From contig JBIKKK010000146.1 of the NCBI GenBank assembly GCA_044360385.1, positions 1-5,692 of the forward strand: a stretch of 5,692 nucleotides of DNA, in the 5' to 3' direction. Position 1 is the stretch's first letter, and each line of letters starts with the position of its first letter. This document shows positions 4,949 through 5,692 of this stretch, one piece after another. Made by a program: the position numbers and the translations under genes. Source of the DNA: Mxb001 sp044360385. GTDB taxonomy: Bacteria > Actinomycetota > Actinomycetes > S36-B12. The notes below the pieces were generated by a model that was not told the origin of the DNA, did not search any database, and saw only the letters and a program-made list of their open reading frames with translations.

Positions 4949-5678
4949 TGAGGCGCCCCTTCCGCCTGCCGACCACCAACGCCCCACCCAGCAGGATGAG
5001 TAGGAGGCCCCCGACGCTGCCGCCCACGGCGGCGACGGCAGCGGACTCCAGGGCGGTGGGAGCACCGGACACCCGGTACTCCAGCCTCAGGCTCGCCTCC
5101 GGCCCTGGGGCCGCGTCCGGGCGCATGAGGACCAGGGTGACGCCCTCCAGCGATCCGGCGGGAAGCTCGGGCTCTGCCCCCTCCGCTGCGGCTATCCACA
5201 GCGGTAGTCCCGCGGGAGGCGGTGGCGCGCCACTACCGGGCACGGACACACTCGTCCACTCCCCCGCCTCGCTGACGGCTACGGAGTACGGCATGCCGTC
5301 GAGGTAGTCGTTGACCGCCTCGACGGGAGCGATGCCCATGAAGGCCGTTTCGGACATCGGGCTAGCGACGAGTGCGACGTCACCGAGCTCCTCAGCAAGG
5401 GACGAGGAGTCCCTGCCTACCAGGGCGAGCGCGCCCGTCACCCACTCAGGAGGCTCCGGGGCCACGAGACGCGCGGACACGCCATCGACGATCACGGCCA
5501 CGTCCGACGGCGCCGCCCGCAGGGTGCCGACGGACTGGGTCACGACGCCGGTCGTGCCGACAGTCGACCTGATGCCTGCTGCCGCAAGCGCAGCGGGGAC
5601 CGCGGTCACGAGGAGGAGAGTGCCCAGGCCCGCGAAGAAGATGCCCAGCGACAGGCGGATGGCTCCCCAGGTGCTCAT
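4935..5678 (-). CDS. Unrecognised membrane-anchored protein with a large extracytoplasmic region
   Basis: I do not recognise a family. The 247-residue product has a hydrophobic N-terminal segment (about 8-35, FFAGLGTLLLVTAVPAALAAA), probably an uncleaved signal anchor. A region of about 175 residues follows that is rich in Ala, Gly, Pro and acidic residues, with no cysteines. A second hydrophobic segment (about 212-237) is followed by RRKGR, a typical cytoplasmic stop-transfer tail. The likely topology is both ends inside and the middle outside. Phrases such as GTLRAAPSDVAVIVDGVSARL and YRVSG suggest a beta-rich fold, but no motif or catalytic set is visible. The ATG at 5678 is taken as the start, but only 14 bases remain upstream without a stop, so an earlier start is possible. 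The 14-bp overlap with the phosphatidyltransferase suggests coupled expression and a membrane or envelope role, which is inference. Confidence 0.85.
   Translation of the reverse strand: MSTWGAIRLSLGIFFAGLGTLLLVTAVPAALAAAGIRSTVGTTGVVTQSVGTLRAAPSDVAVIVDGVSARLVAPEPPEWVTGALALVGRDSSSLAEELGDVALVASPMSETAFMGIAPVEAVNDYLDGMPYSVAVSEAGEWTSVSVPGSGAPPPPAGLPLWIAAAEGAEPELPAGSLEGVTLVLMRPDAAPGPEASLRLEYRVSGAPTALESAAVAAVGGSVGGLLLILLGGALVVGRRKGRLSDGT
4956..4963 (-). promoter_or_regulatory. Ribosome binding site that fixes the GTG start of the phosphatidyltransferase
   Basis: GGAAGGGG sits seven bases before the GTG at 4948, inside the end of the upstream gene. It is the best ribosome binding site in the window and decides against the longer reading frame beginning at 5065. 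Confidence 0.75.
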
Positions 5679-5692
5679 CTGCCAGGGGCCAC

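Noticed and set aside
4946..5065. Longer start for the phosphatidyltransferase at the ATG at 5065
   Set aside because: The added 39 residues are Pro/Trp/Ser-rich and unlike the family, and would overlap the upstream gene by 131 bp. The GTG at 4948 has a strong ribosome binding site.
1..5692. Mobile elements, tRNA/rRNA genes, CRISPR array, phage or defence genes
   Set aside because: None seen. Coding genes and short leaders explain nearly all of the window, and the gene order is an old chromosomal one.

Overview
The window is high-GC DNA from an actinobacterium (Actinomycetota). All eight genes lie on the minus strand, so the operon direction runs from position 5692 down to 1. The strongest taxonomic evidence is gene order. 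A CDP-alcohol phosphatidyltransferase, gcvH, a GarA/OdhI-type FHA protein, an FtsR-type MerR regulator, a DUF151 'bifunctional nuclease' protein, a second MerR regulator of the Rv1830 type and gcvP together match the Mycobacterium tuberculosis Rv1822-Rv1832 neighbourhood as I remember it. The DUF881 and small-basic-protein genes of that neighbourhood are absent here. I cannot name the genus.

Layout in the direction of transcription. Positions 5678-4935 encode an unrecognised protein with a membrane segment at each end. It overlaps by 14 bp a CDP-alcohol phosphatidyltransferase (4948-4361). A good sigma-A-type promoter then sits at the end of that gene (4364-4336) and precedes a tight run: gcvH (4278-3898), garA (3890-3420), ftsR (3423-2782) and the DUF151 gene (2785-2315). 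Two of the junctions in this run are 4-bp start/stop overlaps. A second promoter (2285-2257) drives the second MerR gene (2203-1610). After it comes a tandem glycine riboswitch (about 1577-1379) and then the 5' part of gcvP (1328 to the window edge).

How the genes fit together. GcvP (glycine decarboxylase) and GcvH (lipoyl carrier) are two parts of the glycine cleavage system; the T and L proteins are not in the window. GcvP output is under RNA control by glycine. GcvH is instead co-transcribed with garA, whose family switches carbon and nitrogen flux at 2-oxoglutarate, and with regulators linked in relatives to cell division and cell-cycle control. The cluster therefore joins one-carbon/glycine metabolism, 2-oxoglutarate/glutamate control and growth regulation.

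The most interesting points are these. The GarA homologue carries a zinc-ribbon-like N-terminus and has lost one of the two adjacent phospho-acceptor threonines. Both clear promoters have an inverted repeat between -35 and -10, the place where MerR proteins bind. An 18-bp perfect palindrome and an adjacent hairpin lie inside the end of the second MerR gene, just before the riboswitch. I see no mobile elements, tRNA or rRNA genes, CRISPR array or convincing intrinsic terminator. Every plus-strand reading frame is an antisense shadow.
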